This document shows positions 16,953 through 22,355 of a stretch of DNA of 23,335 nucleotides, in pieces. The position numbers and the translations under genes are program-made. The notes below the pieces were generated by a model. The model did no database searches and was not told the DNA's origin. It saw only the letters and a list, made by a program, of their open reading frames with translations. The DNA comes from a virus: IMG/VR virus record IMGVR_UViG_3300017971_000775, positions 1-23,335 of that record; one strand, 5' to 3'. Within the stretch, counting starts at the first letter, position 1. Each line of letters starts with the position of its first letter.

Positions 16953-17160
16953 TCTTTACCTCCTCACATACTGATTGAGCCCACGATAATGCACCAGGAG
17001 AAAGAAGCCAATCAATATTTGGCGCAAGATGGAAGCTCCCATTAAGTCCATGCACCTGCGGCGGAAGCTCGGAAAGCTTCAATATTGGCGCAGGCTTCTT
17101 AAATACCCTCTCCCTCGCTATGTGAAAATCATCTTCCATCTGTTGTAAGTTCATAAACAT
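16942..17160 (-). CDS. Small phage protein of unknown function
   Basis: The product is 72 residues from ATG 17160 (MFMNLQQMEDDFHIARERVF), or 70 from the ATG at 17154, which has GGTG at a better distance. It contains HGLNGSFHLAPNIDWLLSPG in the centre, mixed charge, and no membrane span. It overlaps the end of the 17129-17644 gene by 32 bases, so it relies on coupled translation. No family recognised. Confidence 0.55.
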   Translation of the reverse strand: MFMNLQQMEDDFHIARERVFKKPAPILKLSELPPQVHGLNGSFHLAPNIDWLLSPGALSWAQSVCEEVKNEG

Positions 17161-17644
17161 TCACCATTTTCTTAAAATTTTCGAGAGTTGTTTCGGGTAG
17201 CATTTCATCAAATGTGCTTCCATGATAATGTGCTAACCAAAATCCACGATCGTTTATTGTTTCAACTGACTCATCTTTACCTAGTCGATTGGGAATCATC
17301 CAGTAGTTACTTTCCCAATAAACTTTCTTAATCTCATATGGCAAACAATCCATATCCTCATGATATTCATATGGTGGCCCAGCATTATGCTCATATGGCG
17401 CATCGTCCCAATCATCACCCCATTGAAGTTTTACATCTTGCGTAGTAAACCAAGCTTGATTGTCTAAGACTAGGCATAGCTTGAAATGTTTATCCATCAA
17501 TTTTCCACGGCCGCATTTGCAAAATTTTATGTTAGTCAAATCTATATCTATTTCACTAGTCAGCCCTAAATTCCCTCTCATTTTCTCCCCACAAGGTTCT
17601 GTATACTTCTTTGTAAAATAATCTTGATTTTCTTCATCAGTCAT
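17129..17644 (-). CDS. Acidic phage protein with Cys cluster, unknown
   Basis: The 171-residue product starts MTDEENQDYFTKKYTEPCGE. Residues about 42-57 read CKCGRGKLMDKHFKLC, a possible metal site. The rest is acidic and rich in Trp, Tyr and Asp (WGDDWDDAPYEHNAGPPYEY). It is among the larger proteins of the block between the terminase genes. The start overlaps the previous stop by ATGA. No known family could be assigned from reading. Confidence 0.6.
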   Translation of the reverse strand: MTDEENQDYFTKKYTEPCGEKMRGNLGLTSEIDIDLTNIKFCKCGRGKLMDKHFKLCLVLDNQAWFTTQDVKLQWGDDWDDAPYEHNAGPPYEYHEDMDCLPYEIKKVYWESNYWMIPNRLGKDESVETINDRGFWLAHYHGSTFDEMLPETTLENFKKMVNVYELTTDGR

Positions 17645-17928
17645 TTCTTTTTCCTGTAATAACTAACGTTTCCCCAGCAATCACTGATTCCACTTGCAAT
17701 ATCTTCTCCTTTTTTATCAAAAAACGTTATGCATTCTGAATGCGGCTCTCCAGTTATTTTAACAGTGTGCACATCATCCACATCAATTATTGAATCAGGA
17801 GCAGGTGGGTATTCAGTGCAATCTAACCTATTTGATAAAAATATATTACTTTTTGCTGTTTGTGGTTTTACCAACCAACACACAATAAAGCCACAAATAA
17901 ACCAAACGAATCCAGCTAAATAAATCAT
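17641..17928 (-). CDS. Membrane-anchored small protein, unknown
   Basis: The 95-residue product starts MIYLAGFVWFICGFIVCWLV, one N-terminal membrane span (2-20). The remaining 70 residues are a soluble domain (VKITGEPHSECITFFDKKGE, then GISDCWGNVSYYRK) with three Cys. N-terminal anchoring with a soluble tail recurs in several neighbours. The start shares ATGA with the stop of the 17925-18338 gene. Confidence 0.6.
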   Translation of the reverse strand: MIYLAGFVWFICGFIVCWLVKPQTAKSNIFLSNRLDCTEYPPAPDSIIDVDDVHTVKITGEPHSECITFFDKKGEDIASGISDCWGNVSYYRKKK

Positions 17929-18338
17929 TTCTTTATCTCCAAAGTTTCACTAGTTGCTCTATTTATCTTCATGTTTTTTCCTTCCAGCATGATTTCTAGT
18001 AATTTATAAATATGCATATCAGTACATTCTATAGGGCCAACATACGCCCCACCTTCAACTGGGCTCCACCTACTATATTTCCACCCATTGAAATTCTTGT
18101 TGTCCGCTCCATCAATCTCACAAATACTTCCATCTTTATTTACTGCAACCCGAACAAGCAAAGGAGATCGATCGGGTTCATTTACGATTTCATTTTCTAT
18201 ATAGAGCACCTTATCTTTAAATTTATAATAATCACCTATTTTTCTTTCAATGCTATTAATTCGGCTGCGAGTCATAAGGACCAACACAAACACAGCAAAA
18301 GGGAATGCCGCACTTAATATATTTATAATTTCATTCAT
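17925..18338 (-). CDS. Membrane-anchored protein, unknown
   Basis: The 137-residue product starts MNEIINILSAAFPFAVFVLV with a membrane span at about 5-22, then a basic helix (SRINSIERKIGDYYKFKDKV) and a beta-rich domain with WKYSRWSPVEGGAYVGP. It ends with a helical charged tail. No family recognised. The start lies four bases downstream of the 18343-18582 stop, in the same compact series. Confidence 0.6.
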   Translation of the reverse strand: MNEIINILSAAFPFAVFVLVLMTRSRINSIERKIGDYYKFKDKVLYIENEIVNEPDRSPLLVRVAVNKDGSICEIDGADNKNFNGWKYSRWSPVEGGAYVGPIECTDMHIYKLLEIMLEGKNMKINRATSETLEIKK

Positions 18339-18342
18339 TTCT

Positions 18343-18582
18343 TTACCTCGTAGTCATAACTGCTATTGAATGCACTTCATCTTCGCGCGGATGCCTTCCG
18401 AATATATATTTAACTCCATCTTCTTCTGATTCTCTGATGCTCAAATCTTTAAATCTTTTTATCAATGGAAGTTCTAAAGCATCTTTTTCCGCTTCAACAA
18501 CAGCTTCCCACGCCTCTTCAAGGCGATATGTTGGAGCAATCCTACCATCTGAAACGCCATATGCATTTTGAACTCTGATCAT
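18343..18582 (-). CDS. Small phage protein of unknown function
   Basis: The 79-residue product starts MIRVQNAYGVSDGRIAPTYR. A long acidic helix follows (LEEAWEAVVEAEKDALELPL), then a short beta part ending in HSIAVMTTR. No membrane span or Cys. It shares ATGA with the stop of the 18579-18818 gene, which supports it as translated. Function unknown. Confidence 0.6.
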   Translation of the reverse strand: MIRVQNAYGVSDGRIAPTYRLEEAWEAVVEAEKDALELPLIKRFKDLSIRESEEDGVKYIFGRHPREDEVHSIAVMTTR

Positions 18583-18818
18583 TTCTCACCCTCTAGCTTA
18601 ATAACTTTCGTTTTTACCAACCAATCAAGTTGTTCTTTAACTTCCATCTTAATGGCGCAGTTCATCTCTCCAAGTAAATTGAGCCTCAGATCTATTTCTT
18701 TGTTGAACTCAATGGATGTCTTATCTTTCCTACTGCGCTCCCACTCCTCCATAATTCTGTTAAGTTCCTCACTAAAGGTTTCTCGCTTCTTTTTTCTAAA
18801 TAAATTTGAGATTCTCAT
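18579..18818 (-). CDS. Small charged helical protein, unknown
   Basis: The 79-residue product starts MRISNLFRKKKRETFSEELN and is nearly all helix with alternating charge (RIMEEWERSRKDKTSIEFNK, then DLRLNLLGEMN). A coiled-coil or small adaptor is plausible. Its ATG overlaps the stop of the 18815-18970 microprotein by ATGA, so the two are coupled. No family recognised. Confidence 0.6.
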   Translation of the reverse strand: MRISNLFRKKKRETFSEELNRIMEEWERSRKDKTSIEFNKEIDLRLNLLGEMNCAIKMEVKEQLDWLVKTKVIKLEGEK

Positions 18819-18970
18819 ATTTTCATCCCCCTACCTATAGGTGGATCAAAACTTAAAATAACAATAACTTGCACTAATATTGGAAGCCACACATGAAACC
18901 ATGATATCGCAATCCACCCCATAAACTTTAGGATAACCAATACTAAAAATATAACAAAACAAATACTCAT
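18815..18970 (-). CDS. 51-residue hydrophobic membrane protein
   Basis: The product starts MSICFVIFLVLVILKFMGWI and continues AISWFHVWLPILVQVIVILS, giving two hydrophobic spans of about 17-20 residues, with tail FDPPIGRGMKI. AGGAG stands before the ATG at 18970 with good spacing. Its TGA overlaps the next ATG. This makes a good case for a real gene although it is short. A holin-like or membrane accessory role is possible but unproven. Confidence 0.65.
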   Translation of the reverse strand: MSICFVIFLVLVILKFMGWIAISWFHVWLPILVQVIVILSFDPPIGRGMKI

Positions 18971-18982
18971 ATTTACATTCTC

Positions 18983-19240
18983 CTAATCTTTCAAATCAAT
19001 CAAATATGCAAATGGCCTATACTTGCCATCACTAACTTTACATATAGCATAGTGTTGGCCATCATCTTCAACATTATCTAACGGAACAAACTCTATCTCA
19101 TCATTTCTAGTGAATCCAAGATGGTCTTTGATATCCTTACGACTCTTAAACGATTCTTTAAGCTCATCCTCAGCATAAGTTTTAGATGAATTTATCTTGC
19201 CGAATCCTTCGAATGGATTATGTATGAATTTATAGGTCAT
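18983..19240 (-). CDS. Small phage protein of unknown function
   Basis: The 85-residue product starts MTYKFIHNPFEGFGKINSSK. A charged helical middle (YAEDELKESFKSRKDIKDHL) is followed by beta strands (EIEFVPLDNVEDDGQHYAIC) ending in FAYLIDLKD. The layout resembles a small alpha/beta domain. It shares ATGA with the previous gene's stop. No family recognised. Confidence 0.6.
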   Translation of the reverse strand: MTYKFIHNPFEGFGKINSSKTYAEDELKESFKSRKDIKDHLGFTRNDEIEFVPLDNVEDDGQHYAICKVSDGKYRPFAYLIDLKD

Positions 19241-19518
19241 TTTTCATCCCAGCTGAGCGCTAATTTCTTTCGAATTTCTTTCAAATGATTTATCTTAGCT
19301 TCTGAGTACTTGTCGTTCCACATGCGGTTAACGGTTGCCTTTGTCTCCTGAAAATTAATCGCCTGATAAAGCATTTTTTTTTCAAACTCTTTATCTGCTT
19401 TTTTCATATCTCTTTTTGGTTTACCAATCAATGCCTCGTATGAAAGCTTTGAAATTACAATTAAAAAGCATAAACACACCATAAACCCACCAAAGTTACT
19501 CCAGTCGATGTTATTCAT
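19237..19518 (-). CDS. Membrane-anchored helical protein, unknown
   Basis: The 93-residue product starts MNNIDWSNFGGFMVCLCFLI with one membrane span at about 10-28. A basic helical tail follows (KPKRDMKKADKEFEKKMLYQ) and continues helical to the end. Layout (N-out or N-in span plus long helix) recalls inner-membrane spanins, but there is no outer partner I can identify. It shares ATGA with the 19515-19712 gene. Confidence 0.6.
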   Translation of the reverse strand: MNNIDWSNFGGFMVCLCFLIVISKLSYEALIGKPKRDMKKADKEFEKKMLYQAINFQETKATVNRMWNDKYSEAKINHLKEIRKKLALSWDEK

Positions 19519-19712
19519 TCTTCACCCCCAAAGTTTCTAATAACCAATGACACTATCCCAACAACACTTAGCGGTAACCATATTGGCAGCGTTAACGCTA
19601 ATGGAGACAAATCAAATACGCCCCTATACTGCATTGCACACAACAACGCAGTTAATATGCAGCATAAGAACATAAATGCTGTGAAACTAATCTGATCGTT
19701 TTGTTTATTCAT
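19515..19712 (-). CDS. Two-span small membrane protein, unknown
   Basis: The 65-residue product starts MNKQNDQISFTAFMFLCCIL. Spans are at about 8-26 and 34-57 (LTLPIWLPLSVVGIVSLVIR) with a short loop. A charged FGGEE end follows. Like 16015-16257 it could be a holin by size and topology; there are at least three such candidates, so no single one can be called. Confidence 0.6.
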   Translation of the reverse strand: MNKQNDQISFTAFMFLCCILTALLCAMQYRGVFDLSPLALTLPIWLPLSVVGIVSLVIRNFGGEE

Positions 19713-19714
19713 CT

Positions 19715-19819
19715 TTACATCCCCATTCTTCTAATTGCTTTAACATTCCAATTAAGATATTCCATCGCCTGAATAATGCTAGATAGTTTTAGCTCGCACA
19801 TAGCGGATTCATCAATCAT
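19715..19819 (-). CDS. 34-residue candidate microprotein
   Basis: An ATG at 19819 overlaps the end of the small terminase gene by eight bases, and the frame runs MIDESAMCELKLSSIIQAME, then YLNWNVKAIRRMGM, ending two bases before the next ATG. It would be an amphipathic helix. The tight fit favours translation, but the length is short and no ribosome site is obvious, so it may only be a spacer. Confidence 0.4.
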   Translation of the reverse strand: MIDESAMCELKLSSIIQAMEYLNWNVKAIRRMGM

Positions 19820-20252
19820 CATCGTATAACTCCGCTAATCTCTTCAATTCTTCTTCATGAGTTTTAACATTCACTTCCATTTTATCGGTGAACATCTGCA
19901 AATGTTTTCCTAACAGCTCCAATGATTTGTTAGCGCCATTAGCATTGAATTTATAAACGCCTGTTTCATTTCCGTCTTTATCAAGTACCGGCTCATTCTG
20001 CATGCATCTCTCAACTATATCTTTTAAATTAGTTAGCACATAATCATTAGTAATATTTGTTCTTTCTGACCTCATTTTATTTGCCTCTTTTATAGCTTCG
20101 TAAACGTTAGCATATGTTAGCAGCCGTGACCCTATCTCTTTAGCCGCAGCAGAGCTATACCCAGCCCGTATTGATGCCTGGGAAGCATTCCCATCTTTGA
20201 TATATTCTTGCACAAAGCGCTCTTGCTTAATTGTTAGTTTCTTGCTCACCAT
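19812..20252 (-). CDS. terS: Terminase small subunit
   Basis: The 146-residue product starts MVSKKLTIKQERFVQEYIKD and has the N-terminal helix-turn-helix pattern of the Terminase_2 small-subunit family (N-A-S-Q-A-S-I-R-A-G-Y, then EIGSRLL). The middle has an oligomerising helix (VLTNLKDIVERCM), and the C-terminus is a coiled, charged helix that would contact the large subunit. It recognises the packaging start on the phage DNA. Its ATG directly follows the stop of the 20253-20582 gene. About 3.8 kb of small genes separate it from the large subunit. Confidence 0.9.
   Translation of the reverse strand: MVSKKLTIKQERFVQEYIKDGNASQASIRAGYSSAAAKEIGSRLLTYANVYEAIKEANKMRSERTNITNDYVLTNLKDIVERCMQNEPVLDKDGNETGVYKFNANGANKSLELLGKHLQMFTDKMEVNVKTHEEELKRLAELYDDD
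20220..20241. repeat. 22-bp imperfect direct repeat, copy 1 (in terS start)
   Basis: CTCTTGCTTAATTGTTAGTT plus TC recurs at 20590-20611 with two changes (20/22 identical). This copy encodes residues 4-11 of the small terminase. The two copies are 370 bp apart and bracket the signal-peptide gene. Confidence 0.6.
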
Positions 20253-20582
20253 CTAAATCCAGCCATTAATTTCAAAAACTATAAACCCACCTACCACCAG
20301 CGCTACTGCCAAAAGAATCGCACTCCAAAAGTTCTCCCACCAACTGTTATTATCATATTTCTTCTTCAACTTTAGAAGGCACACTCTTTGCATTTCTCTT
20401 GTTTCTAATTTATTACATAATGCTATCTCAAGAGATGCATATTTAGCATCTTGAATATCTTGTTCAGCTCCAGCAGCCATAGCCATTGCGCCTGCTGATA
20501 ATGCAAGTGAGCCAGCATCTGCGAATGCAACACCAGGCACAGGAATCAATAAAATTAAAATTAAAATCAGTTTTCTATACAT
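20253..20582 (-). CDS. Secreted/membrane small protein with signal peptide
   Basis: The 109-residue product starts MYRKLILILILLIPVPGVAF with AFADA at the end of a hydrophobic segment, a good type I signal peptide (cleavage after about residue 22). Residues 25-45 are Ala/Gly/Ser-rich, the middle has two Cys (ALCNKLETREMQRVCLLKLK), possibly a disulfide, and a C-terminal span follows at about 86-106 (NFWSAILLAVALVVGGFIVF). A periplasmic protein anchored at its C-terminus would result. A spanin- or exclusion-type role is possible, not shown. It lies between two near-identical 22-bp repeats. Confidence 0.65.
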   Translation of the reverse strand: MYRKLILILILLIPVPGVAFADAGSLALSAGAMAMAAGAEQDIQDAKYASLEIALCNKLETREMQRVCLLKLKKKYDNNSWWENFWSAILLAVALVVGGFIVFEINGWI

Positions 20583-20589
20583 TGTTTTT

Positions 20590-20611
20590 CTCTTGTTTAA
20601 TTGTTAGCTTC
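20590..20611. repeat. 22-bp imperfect direct repeat, copy 2
   Basis: CTCTTGTTTAATTGTTAGCT plus TC matches 20220-20241 with two changes, both C/T. This copy covers the stop of the 20597-20926 gene and the short gap after it. Confidence 0.6.
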
Positions 20612-20926
20612 GCGCTCTTTAACCATCGAATTGTATAGATGTACTTCATTATTAAGACTTCTATCCATAAATTTTATTTTTTCCTCACATTCTTTTGAGC
20701 AATACTCCTTGTATTTATCAAAAATTAATTCTAAATTATCCATAGAAAACTCCAGTGAGTTGCTGTCATCAAAATAATCCTTCCTATAACATCTTCCCGC
20801 ATCATACTTAACACCAGAAGATGAAATGATGATTTTCCTAATCATGCCTACATCAATATAAGATACTTCTTCGAACCTATAATAAATAACAATATCACCT
20901 ACATTAAATTTATGTTTCACTCTCAT
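20597..20926 (-). CDS. KFNVGD-domain protein, paralogue of the 21108-21446 gene
   Basis: I start at ATG 20926 (MRVKHKFNVGDIVIYYRFEE, 109 residues). A longer frame to 20986 would run through a strong RNA stem and have no ribosome site, whereas AGGAG (20932-20928) lies just before 20926; a GTG at 20920 has even better spacing. Residues about 6-40 (KFNVGDIVIYY, then V-x-x-I, S-S-G-V-K-Y) resemble the neighbour's KFNVGDKIIYTFQW and S-A-E-G-V-K-I-Y. Such G-D-x-[IV]-x-Y openings suit a small SH3-like beta barrel. The rest is a charged helical tail with Cys in YCSKECEEK. Confidence 0.65.
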   Translation of the reverse strand: MRVKHKFNVGDIVIYYRFEEVSYIDVGMIRKIIISSSGVKYDAGRCYRKDYFDDSNSLEFSMDNLELIFDKYKEYCSKECEEKIKFMDRSLNNEVHLYNSMVKEREANN

Positions 20927-20936
20927 TCTCCTAATA

Positions 20937-21095
20937 TCTAAATTAAGGACACCAACACAAATTATTAGCGAATCATTGCAAACCAAACCTTTCCGAAGTT
21001 AAGGTTACAAGCTGATGTCCTTAAGTTAAATAAAGGCGCTCACTACTAAAATAATAATTCCTTCCCGAACATTATGCTAAAGCAGTAAGCGCCTT
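20937..21095 (-). ncRNA. Structured RNA element between two paralogous genes
   Basis: In minus-strand RNA, 21095-21084 pairs with 21044-21033 over 12 bp (AAGGCGCUUACU with AGUGAGCGCCUU, one U.G). Then 21030-21011 pairs with 20956-20937 over 19 of 20 positions with three G.U pairs and one C.U mismatch. Inside the second stem a 6-bp hairpin (21006-21001 with 20991-20986) caps a loop with CUUCGG. The wobble pairs fit RNA from this strand only. The second stem ends four bases before the AGGAG of the 20597-20926 gene, so it may control its translation. A long loop and lack of U-run argue against a terminator. Confidence 0.6.
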
Positions 21096-21107
21096 GTTCA
21101 TTACCAT

Positions 21108-21446
21108 CTATCTTTTACAAAAACAGCATGTGCACGGTGGCTCAGGCATCATTACTTCTTGGCAGTTATCACAATCACACCGCGTGTCTTTCAGCTCCTC
21201 ACAATATTCATCTTTAATCTCTTTTGAATTCTTCTTTATTTTGTCAATTAATTTTTGAGCAAACATATCAACGTTATTTCTGCATGCTGAGTCAACGTTT
21301 TGCTGCCACATAAAACCAGGCTCTTCATCATAAATCTTCACGCCCTCGGCTGATGCCTCAATTCTGCTTACTTCTCTGCATACAATTTCCCACTGAAAAG
21401 TGTATATAATCTTATCCCCAACATTAAACTTAATTTCTTCTGGCAT
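21108..21446 (-). CDS. KFNVGD-domain protein with Cys-rich C-terminus
   Basis: The 112-residue product starts MPEEIKFNVGDKIIYTFQWE with AGGAG before its ATG. The N-terminal 45 residues resemble those of the 20597-20926 protein. A helical middle follows (DMFAQKLIDKIKKNSKEIKD) and then a Cys cluster: CDCDNCQ and PPCTCCFCKR, with eight Cys in the last 28 residues, which suggests metal binding. The two genes are likely a local duplication that has diverged at the C-terminus. Function unknown. Confidence 0.65.
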   Translation of the reverse strand: MPEEIKFNVGDKIIYTFQWEIVCREVSRIEASAEGVKIYDEEPGFMWQQNVDSACRNNVDMFAQKLIDKIKKNSKEIKDEYCEELKDTRCDCDNCQEVMMPEPPCTCCFCKR

Positions 21447-21478
21447 AATTTTCTCCTAATAAAATTACAACTAACACG

Positions 21479-21496
21479 AGCATTAACTATAATGCT
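21479..21496 (-). other. Perfect 7-bp hairpin after a stop codon
   Basis: AGCATTA and TAATGCT pair perfectly around a four-base loop, starting about 12 bases after the stop of the 21509-21877 gene. No U-run follows, so it is not a standard terminator; it could protect or separate the mRNA. Confidence 0.35.
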
Positions 21497-21508
21497 TTAT
21501 CCTCATTT

Positions 21509-21877
21509 TTAATCTTTATGTCTACAGTGGTTCCTTACTACATTAAGGCAATCTGACACCAAAAAACCAACCCCACCCTCTCCAGGCAAAAAATCATCTG
21601 GGCGTCTTCGATAACTAGCGCAATTGTTATTACTAACGATCTCACATTCTTTTAAATAAATCTCGTGCTCTAATCTTCGTTGCTTTATAATCTCTTTCCA
21701 CTCCCTAAACTTCTTCTTATCTCTAACTACAGCCTTATCTTCTGAGCTATCATACTCAGCTATAACTTTATCTCCATCAAAGATTTGAATAAGATTAGTT
21801 TTCTTATACTTCAATCCTGCTGGCGGACGAGCATATAAATCTTGGATTATTTCTTTATTTGATAAATCTTTTTTCAT
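21509..21877 (-). CDS. First gene after the structured leader, unknown function
   Basis: The 122-residue product starts MKKDLSNKEIIQDLYARPPA with AGGAAAGG before the ATG. It has an N-terminal mixed region (YKKTNLIQIFDGDKVIAEYD), a long basic helix (KKFREWKEIIKQRRLEHEIY), and a Cys-containing tail (CASYRRRPDDFLPGEGGVGF, ending NVVRNHCRHKD). No family recognised. As the first open frame after the promoter and leader RNA, it would be the most 5' protein made from the transcript if the leader is read through. Confidence 0.7.
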   Translation of the reverse strand: MKKDLSNKEIIQDLYARPPAGLKYKKTNLIQIFDGDKVIAEYDSSEDKAVVRDKKKFREWKEIIKQRRLEHEIYLKECEIVSNNNCASYRRRPDDFLPGEGGVGFLVSDCLNVVRNHCRHKD

Positions 21878-21896
21878 ATTACCTTTCCTACAGGGT

Positions 21897-22299
21897 GGGG
21901 GCAGGACGCCGGTACCTAGCGTGGATTTTTAAAAGAGTCAAAAGGATTTACTAAATTTAAAATCGTTCGTCCAAAATACCTTAACCCCGCCTAAATATTC
22001 ATCTAGGCGTCCCTTCCCATCGAAAGCTAGAATATCCCGCGGAATACTCTAGCTACATCTCTAGGCTAACTCGTACTTTATTCGGAGCCATAGCCGCCCA
22101 TCAATGTTCTAACAAACCTATCTTAAAGACACCGAGTCCAATTCGCTGGAATTAGGCATGCATACATCTAAATAAGCCGCGATATTAACCCTTCAGAATA
22201 ATATACATTCTCAGTGCCTTTAAGATAGATTTAATTGGGGGACCGAAGCATCAATTAATAGAGGGCAATCAATGCTCCGGCACAACAAACTAACTATTA
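21897..22299 (-). ncRNA. Large structured RNA (leader or independent noncoding RNA)
   Basis: This stretch has no gene. Read as minus-strand RNA it folds into long stems. (1) 22280-22266 with 22257-22243: 15 bp, four G.U. (2) 22232-22210 with 22136-22114: 23 bp, three G.U, enclosing hairpins 22204-22199/22187-22182 and 22150-22146/22141-22137 (CGAA loop). (3) 22095-22091/22068-22064 plus 22088-22085/22072-22069. (4) 22053-22041/22038-22026: 12-13 bp, two G.U. (5) 22009-22001/21996-21988: 9 bp, one G.U. (6) weaker GGACG/CGUCC, 21972-21968/21908-21904, with outer GGGG/CCCC. Nearly all differences between arms are G.U-compatible, so the RNA, not the DNA, is paired. It begins just after a strong promoter. 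No known class could be recognised by reading. Confidence 0.75.
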
Positions 22300-22305
22300 A
22301 ATAAC

Positions 22306-22334
22306 ATAATATAACATTATTTCACTTATGTCAA
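22306..22334 (-). promoter_or_regulatory. Strong sigma70-type promoter
   Basis: On the minus strand a perfect TTGACA (22334-22329) is followed after 17 bases by TATTAT (22311-22306), one base off TATAAT, and TG precedes an overlapping TATATT. Transcription should start near 22299, about 20 bases before the first stem of the structured RNA. It is placed to serve the whole minus-strand gene block. Confidence 0.75.
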
Positions 22335-22355
22335 CATTATTTTAATCTTTTTTTA

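Noticed and set aside
20927-20986. Longer N-terminus for the KFNVGD protein
   Set aside because: The extension overlaps a strong RNA stem, has no ribosome site, and the paralogue begins near KFNVGD.
21988-22053. Intrinsic terminator(s) ending the leader RNA
   Set aside because: The stems at 22026-22053 and 21988-22009 are followed by UUUCG and GGGUUAAGG, not by a U-run.
21897-22299. tRNA or hammerhead ribozyme in the structured RNA
   Set aside because: I found no tRNA cloverleaf with a CCA end, and no CUGANGA with GAAA core.
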